64,000 nt of DNA, taken from Aurantiacibacter odishensis (GTDB lineage: Bacteria > Pseudomonadota > Alphaproteobacteria > Sphingomonadales > Sphingomonadaceae). The stretch lies in NCBI RefSeq assembly GCF_003605195.1, contig NZ_QYOS01000025.1, positions 310,001 to 374,000 of the forward strand. The letters run 5' to 3'. Numbering within the stretch: position 1 is the stretch's first letter; each line of letters begins with the position of its first letter. Shown here piece after piece: positions 8,558 through 15,437 of this stretch. A program made the position numbers and the translations under genes. Under the pieces are notes generated by a model that had not been told where the DNA came from, searched no databases, and was given only the letters and a program-made list of their open reading frames with translations.

Positions 8558-8624
8558 GGATTTCTTATTGGCCTAACGCTTCACTACTTGAGGCCATGCA
8601 TTCTACACGAGCCCCAGATGTAGG

Positions 8625-8659
8625 AAAGGCCCGCCCGGATCGCTCCGGACGGGCCTTTT
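8625..8659 (-). terminator. Hairpin terminator downstream of rpsA
   Basis: A 15-base stem with one mismatch (AAAGGCCCGCCCGGA against TCCGGACGGGCCTTT) and a 4-base loop. The ends are A/T rich on both strands (CCTTTTCC on plus, CCTTTCC on minus), so the U-run is short. A second small stem-loop (TCCCC TTGCA GGGGA, 8665-8679) sits between it and the rpsA stop. It likely ends the rpsA message. Confidence 0.7.
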
Positions 8660-8687
8660 CCAAATCCCCTTGCAGGGGAAGAAGAAC

Positions 8688-10391
8688 TTAGTCGTTCTTC
8701 TTCAGGGCTTCGCCCAGGATGTCGCCCAGCGAGGCGCCGGAGTCGGCGGAGCCGAACTGTGCCACGGCTTCCTTCTCTTCGGCGATCTGGTGCGCCTTGA
8801 TCGAGAAGTTCGGCTTCTTCGAACGGTCGAAGCCGGTGACCATGGCGTCCACCTTCTGGCCGGTCTGGAAGCGATCGGGACGCTGCTCGTCGCGGTCGCG
8901 GCCCAGGTCCGAACGCTTGATGAAGCCGGTCGCGCCATCGTCGCCAACCTGCACTTCGAGGCCGCCATCGCGGACTTCCAGCACGGTGACGGTAACGACT
9001 TCGCCGCGACGCAGCGAGCCGGCGCCGGCAGCGCCTTCAGCCGAGGGAGCACCCTTTTCGAGCTGCTTCATGCCGAGGCTGATGCGTTCCTTGTCGACGT
9101 CGACATCGAGAACCACGGCTTCGACTTCCTCGCCCTTGCGGTGCAGGGCCAGCGCGTCTTCACCCGAGATGCCCCAGGCGATGTCGGACATGTGAACCAT
9201 GCCGTCCACGTCGCCGGGCAGGCCGATGAACAGGCCGAACTCGGTGGCGTTCTTGACTTCGCCGGTGACCTGGCTGCCGACCGGGTGCGCTTCGGCGAAT
9301 TCTTCCCACGGATTGCGCTGGGCCTGCTTGAGGCCGAGCGAAATGCGACGCTTCTCGGAATCCACTTCCAGCACCATGACTTCCACTTCCTGCGAGGTGG
9401 AGACGATCTTGCCGGGGTGCACGTTCTTCTTGGTCCAGCTCATTTCGGAAACGTGGACCAGGCCTTCGATGCCCGGTTCCAGTTCCACGAACGCACCGTA
9501 TTCGGTGATGTTGGTAACCTGGCCGGTGACCTTGGCACCAACCGGGTACTTGGCGCCGACGCCTTCCCACGGATCGCTTTCCAGCTGCTTCATGCCCAGC
9601 GAGATGCGCTGCGTATCGGCATTGATGCGGATGATCTGGACGGTTACGGTCTGGCCGATCTCGATCACTTCGCTGGGGTGGTTGACGCGCTTGTAGCTCA
9701 TGTCGGTGACGTGCAGCAGTCCGTCGATACCGCCGAGGTCAACGAAGGCACCGTAGTCGGTGATGTTCTTCACGACACCGTCGGTGATCTGGCCTTCGGC
9801 CAGCTTGTCGATCAGTTCGCTGCGCTGTTCGGCGCGGGTTTCTTCCAGCACCGCACGACGCGAGACGACGATGTTGCCGCGGCGACGGTCCATCTTCAGG
9901 ATCTGGAAGGGCTGCGGCACGTCCATCAGCGGGGTCACGTCACGCACGGGGCGGATGTCGACCTGCGAGCCGGGGAGGAAGGCCACGGCGCCGTCGAGAT
10001 CGACGGTGAAGCCACCCTTCACGCGGCCGAAGATGCGGCCTTCGACGCGCTTGCCTTCGCCGAACTCGCTTTCCAGCTTGTCCCAGGCGGCTTCGCGGCG
10101 GGCGCGGTCGCGGCTCAGCATGGCTTCGCCGTCGGCGTTCTCGACGCGGTCGACGAAAACTTCGACTTCGCTGCCGACGCTCAGGCCGTGCTCGCCGTCG
10201 ACGCGGCTGAATTCCTTGAGGTTGACGCGGCCTTCGCTCTTCAGGCCAACATCGATAACGGCCATGCCGTTTTCGATTGCGGTAACGGTGCCCTTGACCA
10301 CGCGGCCTTCGAAGCCGCCCTCGGCGCCGCCGAGCTGTTCGTCAAGGAGAGCCGCGAAATCGTCGCGGCTGGGATTGGCAGAGGTTGCCAT
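8688..10391 (-). CDS. rpsA: 30S ribosomal protein S1
   Basis: This 567-residue protein is built from six S1 (OB-fold) RNA-binding repeats, at roughly residues 30-95, 110-175, 195-265, 280-350, 365-440 and 455-525. The central repeats carry the strongest signature, for example DYGAFVDLGGIDGLLHVTDM and EYGAFVELEPGIEGLVHVSE. S1 docks on the 30S platform and unwinds mRNA for initiation. The length matches the usual alphaproteobacterial protein. AGGA precedes the ATG by about 10 bases. The canonical partner cmk lies upstream on the same strand, but here an opposite-strand gene (10858-11349) and a 466-base non-coding stretch separate them, so rpsA should have its own promoter. Confidence 0.97.
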   Translation of the reverse strand: MATSANPSRDDFAALLDEQLGGAEGGFEGRVVKGTVTAIENGMAVIDVGLKSEGRVNLKEFSRVDGEHGLSVGSEVEVFVDRVENADGEAMLSRDRARREAAWDKLESEFGEGKRVEGRIFGRVKGGFTVDLDGAVAFLPGSQVDIRPVRDVTPLMDVPQPFQILKMDRRRGNIVVSRRAVLEETRAEQRSELIDKLAEGQITDGVVKNITDYGAFVDLGGIDGLLHVTDMSYKRVNHPSEVIEIGQTVTVQIIRINADTQRISLGMKQLESDPWEGVGAKYPVGAKVTGQVTNITEYGAFVELEPGIEGLVHVSEMSWTKKNVHPGKIVSTSQEVEVMVLEVDSEKRRISLGLKQAQRNPWEEFAEAHPVGSQVTGEVKNATEFGLFIGLPGDVDGMVHMSDIAWGISGEDALALHRKGEEVEAVVLDVDVDKERISLGMKQLEKGAPSAEGAAGAGSLRRGEVVTVTVLEVRDGGLEVQVGDDGATGFIKRSDLGRDRDEQRPDRFQTGQKVDAMVTGFDRSKKPNFSIKAHQIAEEKEAVAQFGSADSGASLGDILGEALKKND

Positions 10392-10857
10392 GTTTCTAGG
10401 TTCCTACTTCACGTTTTTTCCGGCCACCGGGTATGTCCCGGGGTCTTTTCTCCGCGCCTCGCGGGATTGCGAGAGACGGGCCAAAGGGCCGAACTGCCCA
10501 TGCGGCCGGATGCCGGCACAGGCGCTCTTCGAATGGCATGAGGGCGGGCGGGAAAGCAGCTGGCAAAGGCGTCGTTGCGCCCCGGTGGAAAGCCGACCAT
10601 GCTGGCAGTCACGCTCGCGGACATGTGATCCGTCCGTCGAACGAGCGCGCGCCTATGCGAAAACGCAGCATTTGGCAAGGCGAAAGCGACTCTGTGGGAG
10701 GGCTGGCAGGCGCTAACCTGGAACACATGGAACACTGTCCTGAAGCAGAAAACCGAGCCCGGCATTTCTGCGCGGTCCAGGGCTTCCGGCAAAGGTGGGC
10801 GCGGCGTGTCGTCATGGCCGATTTTGTGCCGCTCCAGTTTCGGTGTAGGACAGGCAA
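10392..10857. other. 466-base gene-free stretch: rpsA leader/promoter region
   Basis: Open frames cross this region on both strands, but their translations are Arg/Pro/Ser/His-rich and protein-unlike. Reading toward rpsA, TTGCCA lies about 280 bases upstream of the ATG (complement of 10670-10680), followed 15 bases later by CATAGG; this is a weak promoter candidate. An inverted repeat around CCGGCCACCGGGTATGTCCCGG (split by loops, about 10420-10443) lies close to the rpsA start and could be part of a structured leader. The plus-strand gene at 10858 also starts from this region. No RNA family was recognised. Confidence 0.4.
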
Positions 10858-11349
10858 ATGACGACTGAGAACGGCCTTGCATGGCAGCTCGCGAAGTATC
10901 GCGATTACCACCACGATCATCGCAACGTGCTGACCCACGTGATCGGAATCCCGCTGATCGTGCTTTCCATCACGACGCTGCTGGCCCCCTTGCAGCTTCC
11001 CATTCCCGGTGCCGCGGTTCCGCTTTCACTGGTCGCGGCCGTTCTGGCGGCGGGCTGGTATCTCAGCCTCGATCTGAAGCTGGGCCTGCTGATGACCGCG
11101 CTGCTGGCCATGTTCGTCATCGCCGGGGCGCAGATCGCGTCCGTTTCCACCGCCGCGTGGCTTGGCGGCGGGATCGCGATGTTCCTCGTCGGCTGGGTGT
11201 TCCAGCTTGTCGGGCACAAGTTCGAGGGGCGCAAACCGGCCTTCGTGGACGATCTGCGCAGCTTCCTGGTCGGGCCGCTGTTCGTGGTGGTGGAGGGGCT
11301 GTTCGCGCTTGGCCTGATGAAGGGCCTTCGCCGGCAGGTGGAAGGCTAG
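10858..11349 (+). CDS. Mpo1-like (DUF962) integral membrane protein
   Basis: This 163-residue protein has the Mpo1/DUF962 signature. A histidine cluster sits at the membrane face (YHHDHRNVLTHVIGIPL), several helices fill the centre, and a second block near the end reads GHKFEGRKPAF. Yeast Mpo1 is an Fe(II)-dependent dioxygenase that alpha-oxidises 2-hydroxy fatty acids, with those histidines as ligands; bacterial members are largely uncharacterised. In an organism expected to make 2-hydroxy fatty acids and sphingolipids, a role in their turnover is attractive but unproven. AGGACAGG precedes the ATG. It lies opposite to, and between, cmk and rpsA, and its stop is 7 bases from the cmk stop. Confidence 0.8.
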   Translation: MTTENGLAWQLAKYRDYHHDHRNVLTHVIGIPLIVLSITTLLAPLQLPIPGAAVPLSLVAAVLAAGWYLSLDLKLGLLMTALLAMFVIAGAQIASVSTAAWLGGGIAMFLVGWVFQLVGHKFEGRKPAFVDDLRSFLVGPLFVVVEGLFALGLMKGLRRQVEG

Positions 11350-11356
11350 GCGCGCC

Positions 11357-11992
11357 TCACGGGCAGGGCTTCTGGCCGGTCGCTTCCAGCACGGCATCGA
11401 TGGCGGCGGCGATGCTCGCGTCCTTGTCCAGTTCCGTGGTGTCGAGCACGTAGGCATCGTCGGGCAACACCAGCGGCGCGGCGGCGCGGTTCTTGTCACG
11501 CTCGTCGCGGCGGCGAAGGTCTTCCTCGATTTCCAGCAGCGTGTGGCTCTCGCCCCGGTCGCGCATTTCCTGCCAGCGGCGCTTTGCCCGTGCTTCCACG
11601 CTGGCGGTGACGAACAGCTTCACGTCCGCATTGGGGGCGATGACCGTGCCGATATCGCGCCCGTCCAGCACCGCGCCGCCGGGCTGGCCCGCAAAAGCCT
11701 GCTGCCGTTCCAGCAGCGCCTTGCGAACGCCTGGGTGGACGGAGACACGGCTGGCGAGGCCGCCCGTCGCCTCGCTGCGCAGTTCCGGATGGCCCAGCAG
11801 TTCGTCGGCAAAGCGCGTGGCGGCCAGCGCCTCTGCCGGATCGTCCGGGTCGCCATCGTAAAGCGAGACCTGGTAGCCCACCGCGCGGTAGAGCAGCCCT
11901 GTATCGAGATGCGGCAGCCCGAAGTGCTTGGCCAGCGCCTTGGCAATCGTGCCCTTGCCTGATGCGGTGGGTCCGTCGACGGCGATGATCAT
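11357..11992 (-). CDS. cmk: Cytidylate kinase
   Basis: This 211-residue P-loop kinase phosphorylates CMP and dCMP with ATP. The N-terminus MIIAVDGPTASGKGTIAKAL contains the Walker A motif. LDTGLLYRAVGY and DGRDIGTVIAPNADVKLFV are the CMP-binding and catalytic segments of the family, and RxRRDERDKNR is in the lid. The ATG at 11992 is chosen because it places the P-loop at residue 7-15 as usual. The longer frame from 12040 adds 16 residues unrelated to Cmk. The start overlaps the stop of the upstream gene by four bases (ATGA). It belongs to the aroA-cmk-rpsA axis common to many proteobacteria. Confidence 0.95.
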   Translation of the reverse strand: MIIAVDGPTASGKGTIAKALAKHFGLPHLDTGLLYRAVGYQVSLYDGDPDDPAEALAATRFADELLGHPELRSEATGGLASRVSVHPGVRKALLERQQAFAGQPGGAVLDGRDIGTVIAPNADVKLFVTASVEARAKRRWQEMRDRGESHTLLEIEEDLRRRDERDKNRAAAPLVLPDDAYVLDTTELDKDASIAAAIDAVLEATGQKPCP

Positions 11993-12444
11993 TTCGAGGC
12001 CTTCCCTGATCCGTAGCCGGGATAACGTCCCTGCGGCCATACGCTTGTTCCATCAGGGAACACCGCTTGTCCGTATTGTGCCGACACGTGATACGCGCCA
12101 AGATCGAATGCTCTGGCAAAAGTGGACGCGGCGGCGCGTGCCATATCCTGCGCGTCCCGGCGAAAACTCATCAGCAGCGAATTCGGGCGAAAAGTATATT
12201 CGCATGTCCGCAGGATACGAGCTTGCGTGGCATCATCGGGCAGCTTCACGTCGTCAGGCCCGTTGAATGGCGTGAACATCTCGCGCATGTGGCCATAGAA
12301 TTGCACCAGTGCAGCAGATTTGGCGATGGAACTGGAGTGTCCGCTTGCTTCCGCATCGGCCATTTCCATTTCGTACCAGCTGCGAAAGCCGTCGTCCGTG
12401 CGGGGCGCTGCTGCCGGAACGAAGACCAGGAAGTCGAAGCTCAT
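11989..12444 (-). CDS. Conserved hypothetical protein coupled to cmk
   Basis: This 151-residue soluble protein has no recognised family, signal peptide or membrane helix. It starts MSFDFLVFVPAAAPRTDD, is mostly acidic and polar, and carries aromatic-rich patches (FRSWYEMEMADAEASG and LVQFYGHMREMFTPFNGP). That it is real is supported by ATGA overlaps at both ends: with the membrane protein upstream and with cmk downstream. This suggests a translationally coupled chain from aroA to cmk. The function is unknown. The overall look, a short N-terminal beta strand and then helices, resembles phage- or toxin-immunity-type small proteins, but this is only an impression. Confidence 0.65.
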   Translation of the reverse strand: MSFDFLVFVPAAAPRTDDGFRSWYEMEMADAEASGHSSSIAKSAALVQFYGHMREMFTPFNGPDDVKLPDDATQARILRTCEYTFRPNSLLMSFRRDAQDMARAAASTFARAFDLGAYHVSAQYGQAVFPDGTSVWPQGRYPGYGSGKASK

Positions 12445-12719
12445 GCCTCGCGCGCTCCTTCTTCGGTGCGTCGGCGACCGCGCAGCGCCTTGGTGAGACC
12501 CCAGATGGCGATGGCGGCCCAGAAGCCTTCCAGCACGAGGCTGGGCCAGTTGGTATGCTTCAGCAGCGACACCGTGAGCAGCGCCGCGCCCATCAGGTTC
12601 GTGCCGTGCAGGATATAGGGGTTCGGTTTGTCGACCGCCGTCAGGTAGAAATAGGCACCGATGATGCAGGCCGTGCCGATGAAGCCGATGAAGGCGAAGA
12701 CGTCGAGGTCGGGGCCCAT
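12441..12719 (-). CDS. Small three-helix membrane protein (CBU_0592-like)
   Basis: This 92-residue protein has three predicted membrane helices (FAFIGFIGTACIIGAYFYL, LHGTNLMGAALLTVSLL and VLEGFWAAIAIWGLTKAL) and a basic C-terminal tail. The N-terminal half, with GxxGxxxIxxAYF and Pro-Asn-Pro in the first loop, fits the small CBU_0592/permease-like domain family found across proteobacteria, whose function is unknown. Its stop overlaps the next gene by four bases, and it starts 12 bases after the DUF411 gene. No clear Shine-Dalgarno is seen, so translation may be coupled to the upstream gene. Confidence 0.7.
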   Translation of the reverse strand: MGPDLDVFAFIGFIGTACIIGAYFYLTAVDKPNPYILHGTNLMGAALLTVSLLKHTNWPSLVLEGFWAAIAIWGLTKALRGRRRTEEGAREA

Positions 12720-12731
12720 GCGAAGATCAGA

Positions 12732-13184
12732 TCACTCGTAACTGGCGAAGACGGACATGCCCGCATCGCCAAAGGCAATCACCTGGTAGGACTGGGTGCG
12801 GTCGCCCATTTCCATGCCGGGGGAGCCGATGGGCATTCCGGGCACGGCAAGGCCTCGCACGCCTTCGGGACGTTCGGCCAGCAGCCTCTCGATCTCGGCG
12901 GCGGGCACGTGGCCCTCGATCACGTAACCGTCGACGATCATGGTGTGGCAGGAACGCAGCTGTGCGGGCACGCCGTGCTCGTCCTTCACTGCGGCCATGT
13001 CGGTGCTCTGCGTCACGGCGACTTCGGTCTGCATGCCCTCGCGCACGTGATCGGCCCAGTGATCGCAGCACCCGCAGTTCGGGTCCTTGAACATGGTGTA
13101 GGTCGCGGCCTGTGCGGCGCTGGAGCAGGCGGCCAGCGCAAGCAGGGCAGGGGCGACGAAGCGGCGGAAGGATCGGTTGGTCAT
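12732..13184 (-). CDS. DUF411 metal-binding exported protein
   Basis: This 150-residue secreted protein has a signal peptide ending in AAQA, followed by the DUF411 core. It includes the cysteine motif DPNCGCCDHWADH and a second Cys-His pair in SCHTMIVDGYVIEGHVP. The C-terminal region has the conserved VRGLAVPGMPIGSPGMEMG, rich in Met and Gly, which fits copper or other soft-metal binding. DUF411 proteins often occur with copper-resistance genes, but here the neighbours are aroA and a small membrane protein. AGGAGA precedes the ATG. The role in metal handling is inferred from motifs only. Confidence 0.85.
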   Translation of the reverse strand: MTNRSFRRFVAPALLALAACSSAAQAATYTMFKDPNCGCCDHWADHVREGMQTEVAVTQSTDMAAVKDEHGVPAQLRSCHTMIVDGYVIEGHVPAAEIERLLAERPEGVRGLAVPGMPIGSPGMEMGDRTQSYQVIAFGDAGMSVFASYE

Positions 13185-13211
13185 CGGCGTAGGTCTCCTG
13201 GTCGATGCAGC

Positions 13212-14567
13212 CTAGCTGGTGCCTGAGGCCGAGGCCAGCAAGGTCTCGAACGTGGGAAAGCTGGTGGCGATGGGCGAGGTGTCGTCAACCGCCACGCCTT
13301 CGCGGCTGGCGAGGCCCGCCACGGCCATAGACATGGCAATGCGGTGGTCGAGGTGGGTCGTGACTTCTGCGCCTTCGGGCGTTCCCGGCAGCGGATCGCC
13401 GCCGGTGCCGTGGATGACGAGGCCGTCCTCGCGCTCTTCCACCCGTGCGCCTGCCAGCGTCAGCGCGTTGGCCATGGCGGTGATGCGATCCGATTCCTTG
13501 ACGCGAAGTTCCTCGAGGCCGGAAGTCGTGGTGGTGCCCTGCGCCAGCGCGGCGGCGACGAACAGCACGGGAAACTCGTCGACCATCGCGGGCACGACTG
13601 CGGGATCGATCTCGACGCCGCTCAGCGCGGAATGGCGCACGCGCAGGTCCGCCACCGGCTCCCCGCCGACTTCGCGCCGGTCCAGCTCGTCGATCAGGCC
13701 GCCCATGTCGCGCAGCACGTCGAACAGCGCGGCTCGCGTGGGGTTGAGCCCGACGTTCTCGATCACGAGGTCGCTGCTGGGCACCAGCAGGGCGGCAACG
13801 GCGAAGAAGGCGGCGGACGACGGATCGCCCGGCACGACAATGTCCTGCGGCTTCAGGTCAGCTTCGCCGTGGATCGAAATTACGCGTTCCGGACCATTGG
13901 CGCCGTTCTCCTCGCCCACTTCCAGCGAGGCACCGAAGCCGCGCAGCATCCGTTCGGAATGGTCGCGGGTGGGTACCGGCTCGATCACCGTGGTGGTGCC
14001 CGCGGTGTTGAGGCCCGCCAGCAGCACGGCGCTTTTCACCTGTGCGGATGCGACGGGCAGGCGATAGGTGATCGGCACGGCAGGCGAGATACCGCGCAGC
14101 ATCAGCGGCAGGCGGCCTCCGGGGCTGGCCTCGAACGATGCGCCCATCTGCGAGAGCGGGTCTATCACCCGTCCCATCGGCCGCTTCGACAGGCTGGCGT
14201 CGCCCGTAAACATCGCGGTAATCGGATGGCTGGCGACAAGGCCCATCAGCAGCCGCGTGCTGGTGCCCGAATTGCCCATGTCGAGCGCCTGCTGCGGCTG
14301 CAAGAGCGATCCCACGCCCACGCCGTTGATCCGCCAGGTGCCGTCTTCCCCGCGCTCCACCTTCGCGCCCATCGCCCGCATGGCGGCAGCGGTGGCCAGC
14401 ACGTCCTCGCCTTCAAGCAGGCCGGTGACGCGGGTTTCGCCCACGGCCAGCGCGCCCAGCATGATGGAGCGGTGGCTGATGGACTTGTCGCCCGGCACGC
14501 GGATGCGACCGGTCAGTGCGCCGAGGCCGGAAAACCGTTTGGGCGAGGGCGGGTTGGAATGACTCAA
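13212..14567 (-). CDS. aroA: 3-phosphoshikimate 1-carboxyvinyltransferase (EPSP synthase)
   Basis: This enzyme transfers enolpyruvyl from PEP to shikimate-3-phosphate, the sixth step of the shikimate pathway to aromatic amino acids. The 451-residue protein shows GDKSISHRSIMLGALA near the N-terminus, GNSGTSTRLLMG in the PEP site, SLSKRPMGRVIDPL, and the C-terminal LRVKESDRITAMANAL and LDHRIAMSMAVAGL blocks. The KRPMGRV block and overall length are of the class II type. The start is a TTG at 14567 preceded by AGGCAG; no ATG gives a sensible N-terminus. It heads the minus-strand aroA-DUF411-membrane protein-hypothetical-cmk run, divergent from the FYDLN gene. Confidence 0.96.
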   Translation of the reverse strand: MSHSNPPSPKRFSGLGALTGRIRVPGDKSISHRSIMLGALAVGETRVTGLLEGEDVLATAAAMRAMGAKVERGEDGTWRINGVGVGSLLQPQQALDMGNSGTSTRLLMGLVASHPITAMFTGDASLSKRPMGRVIDPLSQMGASFEASPGGRLPLMLRGISPAVPITYRLPVASAQVKSAVLLAGLNTAGTTTVIEPVPTRDHSERMLRGFGASLEVGEENGANGPERVISIHGEADLKPQDIVVPGDPSSAAFFAVAALLVPSSDLVIENVGLNPTRAALFDVLRDMGGLIDELDRREVGGEPVADLRVRHSALSGVEIDPAVVPAMVDEFPVLFVAAALAQGTTTTSGLEELRVKESDRITAMANALTLAGARVEEREDGLVIHGTGGDPLPGTPEGAEVTTHLDHRIAMSMAVAGLASREGVAVDDTSPIATSFPTFETLLASASGTS

Positions 14568-14730
14568 GGTACTGCCTATCTCATCGTCTGTCGGCGCGGT
14601 GCTTTGACAGCGGCTTGGCCCTATGGCAAGGCGCGCCCGCTCGCGATTCAGGGGCTACTCCGAAACGCAAAGAACGCTATTCCCCGGTCCTCCCGATCAT
14701 GGGCGGGCCGGATGAGACAAGGATTTACTT

Positions 14731-15051
14731 ATGGCGAAGGCAGAATGGGGCACCAAGCGCACCTGCCCCAAATGCGGTGAACGCTTCTACGACCTGGGCA
14801 AGGAAGACCCGGTCACCTGCATCGAATGCGGCAACGAGTGGACGCCCGAACCCGTGCTGAAGACGAAGCAGCCGATCCCGTTCGAGGAAGAGAAGAAGGA
14901 CGAGAAGAAGGATTCCGATTCGGATCTCGCCGATGACGATCTGGATGATATCGACGACGACGACGATTCGCCCGACAACGACGTAGACCTTGGCGGCGAC
15001 GACGATCTCGGCGTCGACACCGGCGACGACGAGAAGGAAGAAGATTCCTGA
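14731..15051 (+). CDS. TIGR02300/FYDLN_acid zinc-ribbon protein
   Basis: The first 45 residues form a zinc ribbon with two Cys pairs (TCPKCGERFYDLG and TCIECGNEWTPE) and contain the family-naming FYDL(N/G) motif. The remaining 60 residues are an extremely acidic, disordered tail of Asp/Glu with some Lys and Ser. This matches the alphaproteobacterial TIGR02300 family, whose function is not established; the ribbon plus acidic tail suggests a nucleic-acid or RNA-polymerase associated role. AAGGA lies 8 bases before the ATG. The gene stands alone between aroA (divergent) and tRNA-Ala. Confidence 0.88.
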   Translation: MAKAEWGTKRTCPKCGERFYDLGKEDPVTCIECGNEWTPEPVLKTKQPIPFEEEKKDEKKDSDSDLADDDLDDIDDDDDSPDNDVDLGGDDDLGVDTGDDEKEEDS

Positions 15052-15098
15052 TTTTTCGATCTGCGCCCGTCCGGTGGGGCGGGCGCAGATGGAAAAAA
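15052..15098 (+). other. Long hairpin flanked by T-run and A-run
   Basis: ATCTGCGCCCG (15059-15069) pairs with CGGGCGCAGAT (15080-15090), with a GC-rich loop. A T5 run before it and an A6 run after it extend the helix. It directly follows the FYDLN stop. Because the T-run is on the 5' side on both strands, it is not a normal intrinsic terminator. It may instead end the message by other means or protect the 3' end. Confidence 0.5.
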
Positions 15099-15208
15099 GC
15101 CCTTGCGAAAGGAATACTCCTCTCATAAAGGGCCACCTCCCGACGCCGATGGGCTTCCACTGGCATAGGGAAACGGCATCTGGTAAGATGCTTCATATCG
15201 ATGGTTAA

Positions 15209-15284
15209 GGGGCCTTAGCTCAGCTGGGAGAGCGCAACACTGGCAGTGTTGAGGTCAGCGGTTCGATCCCGCTAGGCTCCACCA
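15209..15284 (+). tRNA. tRNA-Ala (anticodon GGC)
   Basis: The 76-base cloverleaf can be read directly. The acceptor stem GGGGCCT pairs with AGGCTCC, including the G3-U70 alanine identity pair. The D-arm is GCTC-AGCTGGGA-GAGC, the anticodon arm has loop CTGGCAG (anticodon GGC, decoding GCC/GCU), and the T-arm is GCGGTTCGATCCCGC. Discriminator A is followed by an encoded CCA. A TAAGAT at 15184-15189 with CTGGCA 18 bases upstream could be its promoter. A terminator follows at 15361. Confidence 0.97.
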
Positions 15285-15360
15285 TCGAAGCATTTGATAC
15301 GCACTTCGCGATACGCGCAGTGTTCTGATTTAGCGGGCCGCCATTCATTTTTGGGGCTCA

Positions 15361-15395
15361 CGCTGGCCGACGAGTTTTCGTCCGCCGGCGTTTTT
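15361..15395 (+). terminator. Rho-independent terminator after tRNA-Ala
   Basis: CGCTGGCCGACG (15361-15372) pairs with CGTCCGCCGGCG (15379-15390), with one C-C mismatch and one G-U pair, across a 6-base loop, followed by TTTTT. It lies 76 bases after the tRNA and 43 bases before ffh, so it separates the two transcripts. Confidence 0.8.
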
Positions 15396-15437
15396 CGCGT
15401 TTGGCGGGCATCCGCCGCACAGGAGTTTTAGTAGCGC

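Noticed and set aside
8670-10541. 623-residue open frame on the plus strand opposite rpsA
   Set aside because: It mirrors the rpsA coding strand, has a repetitive composition (long runs of Ala/Asp/Phe/Val/His) and no ribosome binding site; S1 on the other strand is unambiguous.
10409-10882. Open frames on both strands in the cmk/rpsA gap
   Set aside because: The translations are Arg/Pro/Ser/His-rich with no hydrophobic core pattern, and neither has a ribosome binding site.
14604-14632. TTGACA upstream of the FYDLN gene as a promoter
   Set aside because: The -35 is perfect but no acceptable -10 lies 16-18 bases downstream, so it was not listed as a feature.
13344-14780. 478-residue plus-strand frame opposite aroA
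   Set aside because: Antisense shadow, with Arg/His/Gly-rich composition and no domain-like pattern.
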